A stretch of DNA of 7,658 nt from an uncultured Prevotellaceae bacterium (GCA_947176655.1 CAMWRK010000100.1:1-7658), one strand, 5' to 3'. Shown: positions 1-5,906, counted from the stretch's first letter. The notes: generated by a model from the letters alone, not told the origin. Made by a program: numbers and translations.

Positions 1-130
1 CCTTTATAGCGCGTCGTGGCCCATTCCTGTTTTATTCCGCCGGGTTATTCATCTGTTTTATCCGTCGGATCTGACTGTTATAGTTCTCTGCCATGATTTC
101 ACTCATGCCGCCTTGCCTCTACGGATTATT
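1..130. other. Non-coding start of window, upstream of leader A
   Basis: No convincing gene is seen here. A weak Bacteroides-style promoter can be proposed on the + strand: TTTT at 56-59, a 19-base spacer, then TATAGTTC at 79-86. The -7 box keeps the leading TA but matches only two of the last four bases of TAnnTTTG, so support is poor. An in-frame extension of the phosphoribosyltransferase frame back to 113 exists but runs through leader A and is not believed. Confidence 0.35.
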
Positions 131-337
131 TCTGCAAAGGTAGCGGCAGACCCCGCCAAACGGAAAATCCAGGACGGCGGAGCCTTATGGGGAATCTTCC
201 TCCATGTTCATGGAGCGTATTCCCCAACCTTGATTTGCCTTATTGCAGCCATGCCCCTTTGCCGGCAGAAAAATCCCTTGAGGCAAGCCGAAATGCTTCC
301 GAACAGAGGGGACAATAAAATTAAAACATATCATACT
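131..337 (+). promoter_or_regulatory. Leader A: structured 5' leader before the PRTase-SLOG operon
   Basis: About 200 non-coding bases lie directly before the ATG at 338 and share an ordered layout with leaders B and C. In order there is a GCAAAGGTA box (133-141) and a stem CCGCC (153-157) with GGCGG (176-180). Next come AATCTTCCTCC (193-203) and a hairpin CTCCAT (200-205) with ATGGAG (210-215), leading into GTATT (217-221). A final hairpin pairs GG(C)AAGC (282-288) with GCTTCC (295-300), inside CCC (275-277) and GGG (308-310). An A-rich, unstructured run follows up to the start codon. This suggests a cis-acting RNA controlling expression of the downstream gene. The family is not one I can name; function is inferred. 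Confidence 0.55.
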
Positions 338-910
338 ATGGCAAAGGTAATTGACGAGAAAATCAAAAGGCAGCTGGAGAAAAAGACAACTTTTTTCCTT
401 AAATACTTCCCCGTGCGTATAAAGAACGTGGGCGAGGACGCTGTGGAAGCACGCAAACTTGTATGGGCTTTCAAGGATGCGGAAGACGGAGCATGTGAAA
501 AAGTGGCACGCATGACAGCCGACCACATCAGCAAGGAGTATGGAAGGAGAGCCAAGGACATCGTATTTGTCTGTGTCCCTGCAAGCACGCAGGAACAGAA
601 CGAGAACCGTTACAGACGGTTCTGTGAGAGGGTCAACGAACTGACAGGCATCCGCAACGGCTTTCCGCACGTGAGAATATCGTGTGACAGGCTCGCAGTA
701 CATGAACACCGCCACGACAAAACTGTCCGCACGGCACAAGTGATAGAGTTTGATGATGATTATTTTTACGGAAAGGATGTCGTGGTCATGGATGACATCA
801 TCTCCACCGGCATGAGCTACGCATTGTTCGCCAATCAGCTTGAAGCGTTCGGGGCAAACGTGCTGGGCAGCATATTCCTTGGACGCACACATTACCGCTA
901 TGGGAAATAA
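338..910 (+). CDS. Phosphoribosyltransferase-fold protein
   Basis: This 190-residue cytosolic protein has a type I phosphoribosyltransferase signature. Residues 148-160 read VVVMDDIISTGMS: a hydrophobic strand, two adjacent acidic residues (Asp152, Asp153), then the small T-G loop that holds the 5-phosphate of PRPP in this fold. The N-terminal 60 residues are helical and charged. The base or acceptor substrate cannot be read from the sequence. The start at 338 (MAKVIDEK) is preferred over an in-frame one at 113 because the extension would run through leader A and because A-rich sequence precedes 338. The last 11 bases overlap the next gene, so the two are probably translationally coupled and work together. 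Members of this fold can be enzymes of nucleotide salvage or PRPP-binding regulators, so the role here is open. Confidence 0.82.
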   Translation: MAKVIDEKIKRQLEKKTTFFLKYFPVRIKNVGEDAVEARKLVWAFKDAEDGACEKVARMTADHISKEYGRRAKDIVFVCVPASTQEQNENRYRRFCERVNELTGIRNGFPHVRISCDRLAVHEHRHDKTVRTAQVIEFDDDYFYGKDVVVMDDIISTGMSYALFANQLEAFGANVLGSIFLGRTHYRYGK

Positions 911-1415
911 TGCAAATATTATAGCCGTCAGCAGGCGGTGTTCCGCAGCCTTTACGGGACACCGCTCATTTCCCCATGGGGGAACGGCAGACGTAAAGAC
1001 CGCATTGACGGAACTGATAAGGGAATGGCACGGCGAGGGTGTCACCAATTATCTGTGCGGCATGGCGTTGGGCTTCGACCTTATGGCCGCAGAATGTGTG
1101 CTGCAGGCAAAAAGGGATTTCAACGACATCACGCTCACAGCCGTCATACCATTCCGCGACCAATGCGGAATGTGGAACTTTAAAGACCGCCAACGCTACC
1201 ATGCCGTCTTGCGGCAGGCGGATTTCCGCATATTGCTGAGCGAAAGGTATTACAAAGGCTGTCTGCTTGTGCGCAACGACTTCATGCTCAGCCATGCGGG
1301 TCGAATTGTTGCCTGTTATGACGGACGGCGGTGCGGCGGTACATTCTACACCTGCAACAGGGCAAGGGCGATGAACATTCCTGTCATTAACCTGTATGAC
1401 CGCTTGGAGGAATAG
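900..1415 (+). CDS. SLOG-family (DUF1273-like) nucleotide-binding protein
   Basis: The predicted 171-residue protein has SLOG/DUF1273 (YspA-like) features. AFTGHRSF at residues 17-24 is the phosphate-binding TGHR strand-loop. GMALGFDLMAAE at 54-65 is the second glycine-rich motif with a conserved acidic residue. RND at 125-127 and VACYDGRRCGGT at 137-148 match the C-terminal part of the family. Known SLOG proteins belong to the Rossmann-like group with LOG and DprA and are thought to bind or cleave nucleotides; several relatives sit in conflict or signalling systems. The start at 900 is chosen because it gives the ATG overlapping the PRTase stop. An in-frame start at 840 would lie deep inside the PRTase gene. 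Co-transcription with a PRPP-binding-fold protein suggests a shared nucleotide-type ligand, which is inference. Confidence 0.8.
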   Translation: MGNNANIIAVSRRCSAAFTGHRSFPHGGTADVKTALTELIREWHGEGVTNYLCGMALGFDLMAAECVLQAKRDFNDITLTAVIPFRDQCGMWNFKDRQRYHAVLRQADFRILLSERYYKGCLLVRNDFMLSHAGRIVACYDGRRCGGTFYTCNRARAMNIPVINLYDRLEE

Positions 1416-1650
1416 TGCGTAAGTCCCGCATATCCTTGGCAATCCGTGGAAATAATCTGTCTGGGGAGAGGGAAATTCCCTTTTCACGGACAGTGCAAGG
1501 CTGCCCTTTTATATCCTGCGGTCATCCCGGCCGGTATAACCTATTTTACCCCATACTCACCTTTTTGCAACCTTACGGTGTCTTCCCGTTTATACCATTC
1601 CGCAACCCAGGTCTTTCCAGGTCTCTTTCCCGTCGTCACCGGTTTGGTTT
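1416..1650. other. Non-coding spacer between SLOG gene and leader B
   Basis: A + strand frame beginning with GTG at 1415 stays open to 1858. It runs into leader B, has no good start context and no recognisable protein character, so it is treated as non-coding. A possible transcription stop lies near the SLOG gene end. TCCGTG (1443-1448) can pair with CACGGA (1485-1490), or CTGTC (1457-1461) with GACAG (1489-1493). Each encloses GGGAAATTCCC followed by TTTT. No convincing promoter was found for leader B. Confidence 0.4.
1443..1493 (+). terminator. Possible terminator after the PRTase-SLOG operon
   Basis: An inner GGGAAATTCCC element (1470-1480) followed by TTTT (1481-1484) is nested in two alternative outer pairings: TCCGTG with CACGGA and CTGTC with GACAG. 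It lies 28 bases after the SLOG stop codon. The inner loop is short and the U run is brief, so this is only a candidate. Confidence 0.3.
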
Positions 1651-1870
1651 TATCAGATGCGAAGTTCGGCAGTCCCGCTTGATCCGGCGGCTTGAAGTGC
1701 ATTTCTTGCAAAATCTTCCTCCTGCGGAGAGTATTTGGCATGAAAAGCCGCCGTATGAAGCTGTACGGACAACCGTATGTTGCATCTGTAAAACCCAAAG
1801 CGGTTCCGGGAAAAAGGGACTGAAGAAAGGGAAAAACAAACATTCAATAACTCATTAAAACCATACGAAA
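1651..1870 (+). promoter_or_regulatory. Leader B: structured 5' leader before the ParB-family gene
   Basis: This is a second copy of the leader architecture. It has a GCGAAGTTC box (1659-1667), a stem CCGC (1675-1678) with GCGG (1687-1690), and AATCTTCCTCC (1712-1722), identical to 193-203 of leader A. A small hairpin CTCC (1719-1722) with GGAG (1726-1729) leads into AGTATTTGGC (1730-1739), which recurs in leader C. CCC (1794-1796), a CGG/CCG mini-hairpin (1801-1808) and GGG runs follow. The 3' end shares GAAAGGGAAAA and a TCA(C/T)TAAAA word with leader C. It ends directly at the ATG at 1871. Confidence 0.55.
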
Positions 1871-3583
1871 ATGGAAGCAACACTCAATCAGACAGCAGTA
1901 AAGGACATCACAATGGTTGCAATCTCCGCAATCCGTCCTAACAGTTTCAACCCACGCAAGCACTTTGACGCAGAGAGCTTGAACGAACTCGCAGACAGCA
2001 TCCGCCAACAGGGAATGCTACAGCCTGTCACCGTGCGCCCCACAGCCGACAACAACGGCTATGAGCTTGTGTTCGGTGAGCGCAGATACCGTGCAGCAAC
2101 GATTGTCGGCATGCAGGAAATCCCTGCCATAATCTCCGACCTTTCCGATGAGGAAGCCGAGGAAATAGCCATCACCGAGAACCTACAGCGCAAAGATGTG
2201 ACACCCATGGAAGAAGCCAATGCCTACCAACGGCTCATGGAGAGCGGACGGCACGATTTATCCTCTCTCTCCGTGCAGTTCGGCAAGAGCGAGGCTTATA
2301 TCCGCACACGGCTGAAATTCGCATCGCTTATCCCCGAAATTGCCTCTCTGCTTGAGACGGATGAAATCACGGTCAGCGTGGCAAGTGAAATTTGCCGATA
2401 CGGTGAGGACATACAGCGTGAGGTGTACGAACAGCACTTGAAAGAAGACGTGACATACAGCAGTTGGCGAGGACAGAAAGCCTCCGAAATCGCAAGAAAC
2501 ATTGAACGGCAATACACCACAGACCTTGACCGTTACTCTTTCGACAAGACCCTGTGCCTGTCATGCCCCCACAACACCAACAACATGTCGCTTTTCTGCG
2601 AGGGCTGCGGAAAATGCGCAAACCGCACCTGCCTTGCCGAAATGAACGCATCGCACCTTGTGGAGAAAGCCCTGCAGGTATTGGCTGATAACCCCACCGC
2701 AACGCTCGGACACGATACATACAATTACAACCTTACCGCCGTGGAGCGTCTCATGGCTATGGGGCATGAGGTAGTGGGTGACATACCATACGGCACGGCT
2801 TATCCCCGAAAACCCGATGCACCCGAAAAAGAGGACTACGACAATGGGGAAGCCTATGAAGCCGCATGCAGTGATTACGAGCAGGAACAGAGCGACTACG
2901 AGGAAAAATGTGGTGAAATACACCGCCAAAGCGAAAACGGCGAAATATCGCTCTATGTGAAGATTGGGAGCAATGACATAACGCTGTGTTATGTGAAGAA
3001 GAACGACAACGCAGACGATACGGCACAAGGACAGCCACTTTCTCCTGTGGAAAAACTGGAGAAACAGGACAGGCGCAACAAGGAAATCGCCATTGAAAAG
3101 ACTATCGAGGACACCAAGAAGCAAATCCTCAACATCGATGTGGCAGAAGCCAAGTTCGGAGCTGACGAGGACAGGATGGTTTATTTCTTCCTGCTGTCAA
3201 GCCTGCGGAGAGAGAATTATCCACTGCTGGGCATTTCCGAGGAACATACACGATACCTCAATGACGAGGACAAGATGAACATCATCGCCAATCTGACGGC
3301 AAAGACAAAGGCTGTCATCCGCAGGGATTATCTGATAGCACAGTTCAAGGACGCATACAGGAACAATGCCACGGCAGACCTCATGCTTGACTTCGCACGG
3401 AAGCACATGCCGGACGAACTTGCCGAGATTGAAAACGGATATAACCAAATCTACGAGAAGCGACACCAACGCATTGAAGAACGGAAAGCGGCAATCATGA
3501 CAAAGGAAAAGGTTACGGAAGAAACGGACGGCACGGCAGAGGCTTCCCCCGAAGATGTGAAGCCGGAAGAAGCAGCCGCATAA
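1871..3583 (+). CDS. ParB/RepB/Spo0J-family protein with cysteine cluster
   Basis: This 570-residue protein starts with a ParB N-terminal domain (about 12-105): LADSIRQQGMLQPVTV at 40-55, GERRYRAA at 69-76 and ITENLQRKDVTPMEE at 101-115. These are the classic boxes, including the arginine-rich nucleotide-binding patch that uses CTP in studied ParB proteins. A helix-turn-helix-like KorB/ParB DNA-binding segment follows at about 128-155 (LSSLSVQFGKSEAYIRTRL). A cysteine cluster at 229-254 (Cys229, 232, 243, 246, 249, 254) could hold zinc or an iron-sulfur cluster. The C-terminal half is charged, rich in Glu, Asp and Lys, with an acidic tail. It is about twice the length of a typical chromosomal ParB. 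No parA lies beside it and it sits alone behind leader B, so it may be a regulator or element-specific DNA-binding protein rather than a partition protein. Confidence 0.85.
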   Translation: MEATLNQTAVKDITMVAISAIRPNSFNPRKHFDAESLNELADSIRQQGMLQPVTVRPTADNNGYELVFGERRYRAATIVGMQEIPAIISDLSDEEAEEIAITENLQRKDVTPMEEANAYQRLMESGRHDLSSLSVQFGKSEAYIRTRLKFASLIPEIASLLETDEITVSVASEICRYGEDIQREVYEQHLKEDVTYSSWRGQKASEIARNIERQYTTDLDRYSFDKTLCLSCPHNTNNMSLFCEGCGKCANRTCLAEMNASHLVEKALQVLADNPTATLGHDTYNYNLTAVERLMAMGHEVVGDIPYGTAYPRKPDAPEKEDYDNGEAYEAACSDYEQEQSDYEEKCGEIHRQSENGEISLYVKIGSNDITLCYVKKNDNADDTAQGQPLSPVEKLEKQDRRNKEIAIEKTIEDTKKQILNIDVAEAKFGADEDRMVYFFLLSSLRRENYPLLGISEEHTRYLNDEDKMNIIANLTAKTKAVIRRDYLIAQFKDAYRNNATADLMLDFARKHMPDELAEIENGYNQIYEKRHQRIEERKAAIMTKEKVTEETDGTAEASPEDVKPEEAAA

Positions 3584-3601
3584 TGAAGATGAAGCATAAG
3601 C

Positions 3602-3639
3602 GACAGGCAGGGTGGGAAAATCCGTCCTGCCTGCCTGTC
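3602..3639 (+). terminator. Hairpin after the ParB-family gene
   Basis: GACAGGCAGG at 3602-3611 is the exact complement of 3630-3639, giving a 10-bp stem with an 18-base loop, 18 bases after the ParB stop codon. A second register with CCTGCC at 3626-3631 is possible. The tail (TGTCATTATATT) is only moderately T-rich. It may end transcription or protect the 3' end of the mRNA. Confidence 0.5.
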
Positions 3640-3697
3640 TGTCATTATATTACACCACATATTACATACGCATTTATTATAACCGTCAACCGAACAT

Positions 3698-3724
3698 CGG
3701 TCATAAAGACCGTTTCCTCTTTTA
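3698..3724 (+). terminator. Second candidate terminator downstream of the ParB-family gene
   Basis: CGGTC (3698-3702) pairs with GACCG (3708-3712) around an ATAAA loop and is followed by TTTCCTCTTTTA. The stem is short but the tail is T-rich. Together with the hairpin at 3602 it would insulate the leader C unit. Confidence 0.35.
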
Positions 3725-3751
3725 GGGCAACATTGGCTCCCGTTACCTTTT
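3721..3751 (+). promoter_or_regulatory. Candidate Bacteroides-type promoter for leader C
   Basis: TTTA (3721-3724), a 19-base spacer and TACCTTTT (3744-3751) match the Bacteroides TTTG-N19-TAnnTTTG layout except for the last base of each box. Transcription from here would begin near 3757 and give a leader of roughly 330 bases before the ATG at 4090. Confidence 0.4.
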
Positions 3752-3800
3752 ATAATAAATTCCAGAACCACTTAACCTGCCTGAAGGCACATTTCTCTTT

Positions 3801-3836
3801 TACGGGCTTTCCATTATATGGAAGTAAATTCCCGTA
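3801..3836. other. Strong two-part hairpin upstream of leader C
   Basis: TACGGG (3801-3806) pairs with CCCGTA (3831-3836). Inside it TTCCAT (3809-3814) pairs with ATGGAA (3818-3823) around a TAT loop. It lies within the predicted transcript upstream of the conserved leader boxes and has no T-run, so it is more likely an RNA structure or protein-binding site than a terminator. Confidence 0.45.
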
Positions 3837-3875
3837 TTTGCATATCCGCTTCCGGGCGGCTGATCTGATTTTTGT

Positions 3876-4089
3876 CGCGAAGGTACGTGCCATGCCGTTC
3901 CTTTCTGCAAGGTCATGCCGAACGGTTCCCAGCAAAATCTCCATATCCCGCCTTGCAGAAATAGTATTTGGCCGTGAAACCTTGCATAAGGAGCCATGCC
4001 ACCTTGTGGGGCGACATAATCAAATCAGACCCGGAAGTAGCGATGCTACGAAAGGGAAAACAACATTTACTCACTAAAACAATGACGAT
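3876..4089 (+). promoter_or_regulatory. Leader C: structured 5' leader before the 104-residue gene
   Basis: This is the third copy of the leader architecture. It has a GCGAAGGTA box (3887-3895) and a stem CCGTT (3895-3899) with AACGG (3921-3925), enclosing CCTT (3900-3903) with AAGG (3909-3912). AATCTCC (3936-3942) and AGTATTTGGC (3963-3972) follow; the latter is identical to 1730-1739 in leader B. Next is a CCTT/AAGG hairpin around 3980-3991. Last is a perfect GTAGC (4037-4041) with GCTAC (4045-4049) hairpin, enclosed by CCC (4030-4032) and GGG (4054-4056). Its end, GAAAGGGAAAACAA followed by TCACTAAAA, matches leader B. A + strand frame open from 3583 to 4077 passes through it but is not regarded as a gene. 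Confidence 0.55.
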
Positions 4090-4404
4090 ATGACATTCAG
4101 AGAATTTATGAGAGAGAACGGCTATGAGTTGCAGACAACCTTCTGGAGTGATTTCTCCATAGCAGACCGGTTCGGACTTCCGGCAGTCCGTGACACCTTC
4201 AGGCGTGCATTTGAGGAGTGGAAAGGAGATTACAAGTATCTTACGGAACTGGTGCTGGTACTCAACCACAAGATATGGCAATACCATGAGACAAGACCGG
4301 AGTTTGCGGAAGTGTATCAGTCCCTTTGGGAACAAGCCGACCTATACGCAACGGAAAATCTGAAGGATGATGAGCTGGGCTATTTTTTAGACACGACGGA
4401 TTAA
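4090..4404 (+). CDS. Small acidic protein of unknown function
   Basis: The predicted 104-residue, soluble, mostly helical protein opens MTFREFMRENGYELQTTFW. It is rich in aromatic residues (Trp19, Trp44, Trp63, Trp80) and acidic residues and ends DTTD. It resembles, from memory, small hypothetical proteins on Bacteroidales mobile elements, but I cannot name a domain family. There is no signal peptide, membrane segment or Cys. It is a single-gene unit behind leader C and is closed by the convergent hairpin at 4416. Sharing a leader type with the PRTase-SLOG and ParB-family units suggests common regulation. The small size and acidic character would also fit a DNA-mimic or modifier protein, but nothing in the sequence proves that. 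Confidence 0.75.
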   Translation: MTFREFMRENGYELQTTFWSDFSIADRFGLPAVRDTFRRAFEEWKGDYKYLTELVLVLNHKIWQYHETRPEFAEVYQSLWEQADLYATENLKDDELGYFLDTTD

Positions 4405-4415
4405 ATCTGAATATC

Positions 4416-4454
4416 GGCGAGAGTTACAGGTATTTGTATGCCTGTGCTTTCGCC
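4416..4454. terminator. Bidirectional terminator between convergent genes
   Basis: GGCGAGAG (4416-4423) pairs with CTTTCGCC (4447-4454) with one G-T wobble. Inside it ACAGG (4426-4430) pairs with CCTGT (4441-4445) around a 10-base loop. It fills the 66-base gap between the + strand gene ending at 4404 and the minus-strand hydrolase ending at 4471, the expected place for a shared terminator. The flanks are T-rich on the + side (ATTATTTATT) and moderately so on the minus side. Confidence 0.6.
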
Positions 4455-4470
4455 TGTAGTCCCCTATTAT

Positions 4471-5067
4471 TTATTCTCCCGTCTTTGGCAGCCTTAGCAC
4501 TTTTCTGGTCAACGGTGCCAGAACCTCTTTTACATTTTCTGAGGTCATGGTGTGGCCTCCGTCAAATTCCTTGGCATGGACGTAGAACTTGTCATAGACA
4601 GGGCGAAAATGCGCCAGCGTGTCTTGCGTGCCGAATAAACCATAGACATACCGTTTGTGGCGCGGAGTATAATCCGCAAACTGTACCGTTTCCATCATCC
4701 TGAAATGCTCCACAAGCCTCTGCGTTACCTTGAACTCCTGCCGGTGGTCGGCACGCGGAGACTTGTACCGGTGCGTCCCGATTCTCATTTGAAGGAACTC
4801 CGTCATGGCAAAGTACGGGTTTATCAGAATGACCTTCCTGTGCGCACTGACGAACATCCTTGCATAGAAACCGCCACAGCTGGACCCGACAACCAGTTGC
4901 GGGCGGTGGACGCGGATTTCCCTTTCTATCAGGGCTACCGCCTCCTCCGGATAGAGCGGCAAGTCCGGGGCGATGACTTTTGCCTCTCCGACCAATGCCT
5001 CACGCAACGCCAATGCCATATCACAGCTTCCGCTTGAGGTAAACCCGTGCAGGATATCTTTTTTCAT
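4471..5067 (-). CDS. YqiA/YcfP-like alpha/beta-fold hydrolase (esterase)
   Basis: The 198-residue cytosolic protein opens MKKDILHGFTSSG, the first strand and oxyanion-side HGF motif of this small esterase family. The nucleophile elbow is GSSCGG at 61-66 (Ser63). The likely acid is Asp149 in GLFGTQDT, and the general base is His172 in DGGHTMT, so the catalytic triad looks intact. The length fits the family. The start at 5067 is preferred because it opens on the conserved first strand and is preceded by AGAGGG. An in-frame extension to 5133 would lie inside the recombinase-like gene and add a low-complexity, charged segment. It is the second gene of a minus-strand operon, only 4 bases after the recombinase-like gene. 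The natural ester or thioester substrate is unknown. Confidence 0.82.
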   Translation of the reverse strand: MKKDILHGFTSSGSCDMALALREALVGEAKVIAPDLPLYPEEAVALIEREIRVHRPQLVVGSSCGGFYARMFVSAHRKVILINPYFAMTEFLQMRIGTHRYKSPRADHRQEFKVTQRLVEHFRMMETVQFADYTPRHKRYVYGLFGTQDTLAHFRPVYDKFYVHAKEFDGGHTMTSENVKEVLAPLTRKVLRLPKTGE

Positions 5068-5071
5068 CCCT

Positions 5072-5704
5072 CTATTCCCCGTCCCCTTTCTTTTTCCTTG
5101 GGCCGAGCGGCCCTTTCCAGCGTCCTCGGTCAAGCTCTACGTTGGCTTCGTTCAGGATGCGGAACACGCTGCTCCGGCTGCGGAAGCCCGACTTCTTGAA
5201 AATCTCGTCGATGGGGAATCCTTCAAGATACATATTGACCACACGCTTGTTGCGTTCGGCACGGCTCATCGCCTTGTCGCTTATGCTCTCGATATGTTTT
5301 TTTATCCGGCGTATATGATGCGAGGACTTGCGGATGGCATTGGCTTCCTTCGGAAGCAGGGCGATGGCTGTAAGCACGTCGCTGGTCCGCGTTTCCGGGA
5401 ACAGCTCGTTGCCCGAATCTATCCGGTCATGTATGGAGACCAGCCTTATGTTCATCAGCCGGCAGAACTCCAGAAAGAAGACAAGCTGCCTCGCACCCCG
5501 CAGCGCATTTGACAGTTTGGGGATGACGACCGTGTCTCCGAACTGGATACGCGCCATGAGGCTGTCCCACTGCGTCCTTGCCTTATCCCCCGACAACAGT
5601 TCCTCACGCACAATCTCCACACAGCCGAAGTTCTCCATCCATCCGCTGTCGACCGAGAAGTCATCGTAGCCGGGAGCCGTCATTATATATCCTATTTTTG
5701 CCAT
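5072..5704 (-). CDS. Serine-recombinase (resolvase)-like protein lacking catalytic residues
   Basis: This 210-residue protein has a resolvase-type N-terminal domain (about 1-105): IGYIM at 4-8, FGDTVVIPKL at 55-64 and RQLVFFLEF at 72-80. A long helix and basic linker follow, then a C-terminal helix-turn-helix (about 150-188, ending SRSSVFRILNEANVELDRG). Aligned to gamma-delta resolvase, Tyr6 and the late arginine (Arg69 here) are kept. The catalytic serine at position 10 is Ala, Arg8 is Met, and the D-R of the KLDR motif is Ser65-Asn66. It should therefore bind DNA but not cut it. With its hydrolase partner it forms an operon facing away from the lipoprotein gene. It is a good candidate regulator of the repeated AGAGTATGAT sites upstream. 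A misaligned but active recombinase is a less likely alternative. Confidence 0.75.
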   Translation of the reverse strand: MAKIGYIMTAPGYDDFSVDSGWMENFGCVEIVREELLSGDKARTQWDSLMARIQFGDTVVIPKLSNALRGARQLVFFLEFCRLMNIRLVSIHDRIDSGNELFPETRTSDVLTAIALLPKEANAIRKSSHHIRRIKKHIESISDKAMSRAERNKRVVNMYLEGFPIDEIFKKSGFRSRSSVFRILNEANVELDRGRWKGPLGPRKKKGDGE

Positions 5705-5712
5705 CGTATGAA

Positions 5713-5768
5713 AGAGTATGATTCAAGGTGCAAAATTAGCCAAAAATTCCAATAATCTATCATACTCT
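5713..5768. repeat. Inverted repeat AGAGTATGAT ... ATCATACTCT flanking the recombinase-like promoter
   Basis: AGAGTATGAT at 5713-5722 and its exact reverse complement at 5759-5768 are 36 bases apart. The minus-strand -7 box lies between them. The right arm falls about 35 bases upstream of the expected start of transcription and the left arm sits at or just past it. That is the expected position for an autoregulatory operator. Confidence 0.7.
5731..5738 (-). promoter_or_regulatory. -7 box of the recombinase-hydrolase operon promoter
   Basis: Read on the minus strand this is TAATTTTG, a full match to the Bacteroides TAnnTTTG -7 element. It lies 27 bases before the start codon at 5704. A clear TTTG -33 box is not visible at the usual 19-21-base spacing, which hints at a weak or activator-dependent promoter. 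Confidence 0.55.
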
Positions 5769-5860
5769 CCAAAAAAACAGACGTTACTGCACCAATTTTA
5801 TGATTATTTATCTAATCAGGGCTTTTTGCGGGAAGAATATCATGTCGGTCACAGAAGATT

Positions 5861-5884
5861 ATCTGCCTGCTCCAGCAGATTTTC
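5861..5884 (+). terminator. Orphan terminator-like hairpin in the intergenic region
   Basis: ATCTGC (5861-5866) pairs with GCAGAT (5875-5880) around an 8-base loop and is followed by TTTT. No + strand gene ends before it, so it could end a short untranslated transcript started in 5770-5860, or be chance. Confidence 0.25.
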
Positions 5885-5896
5885 CGCAGTAAAAAC

Positions 5897-5906
5897 ACAG
5901 TATGAT
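5897..5906 (+). repeat. Third copy of the 10-bp word (ACAGTATGAT)
   Basis: It differs at one base from AGAGTATGAT. It lies between the two inverted pairs, alone, with no obvious partner arm nearby. Confidence 0.45.

Noticed and set aside
133..141. Minus-strand promoter box (TACCTTTGC) inside leader A
   Set aside because: It matches TAnnTTTG on the minus strand, but the equivalent box in B and C does not keep the match and no minus-strand gene follows. It is better explained as part of the shared leader box.
113..337. N-terminal extension of the PRTase gene
   Set aside because: It would translate leader A. The protein from 338 is complete for its fold and leader A matches non-coding leaders B and C.
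1415..1858. 147-codon + strand open frame after the SLOG gene
   Set aside because: It starts with GTG at the SLOG stop, runs through leader B, and has no domain or protein-like composition. At the shared GCRAAG box its reading register differs from the open frame through leader C, so the similarity is not at the protein level.
2561..3124. 187-codon minus-strand open frame inside the ParB-family gene
   Set aside because: It is antisense to a clear protein gene and has no domain; a shadow of the real frame.
3583..4077. 164-codon + strand open frame starting at TAATG of the ParB-family stop
   Set aside because: The TAATG overlap looks like coupling, but the frame passes through the 3602-3639 hairpin, a candidate promoter and leader C. 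No recognisable domain is present.
5328..5669. 113-codon + strand open frame across the recombinase-like gene
   Set aside because: Antisense to a frame with clear resolvase motifs and an intact HTH.
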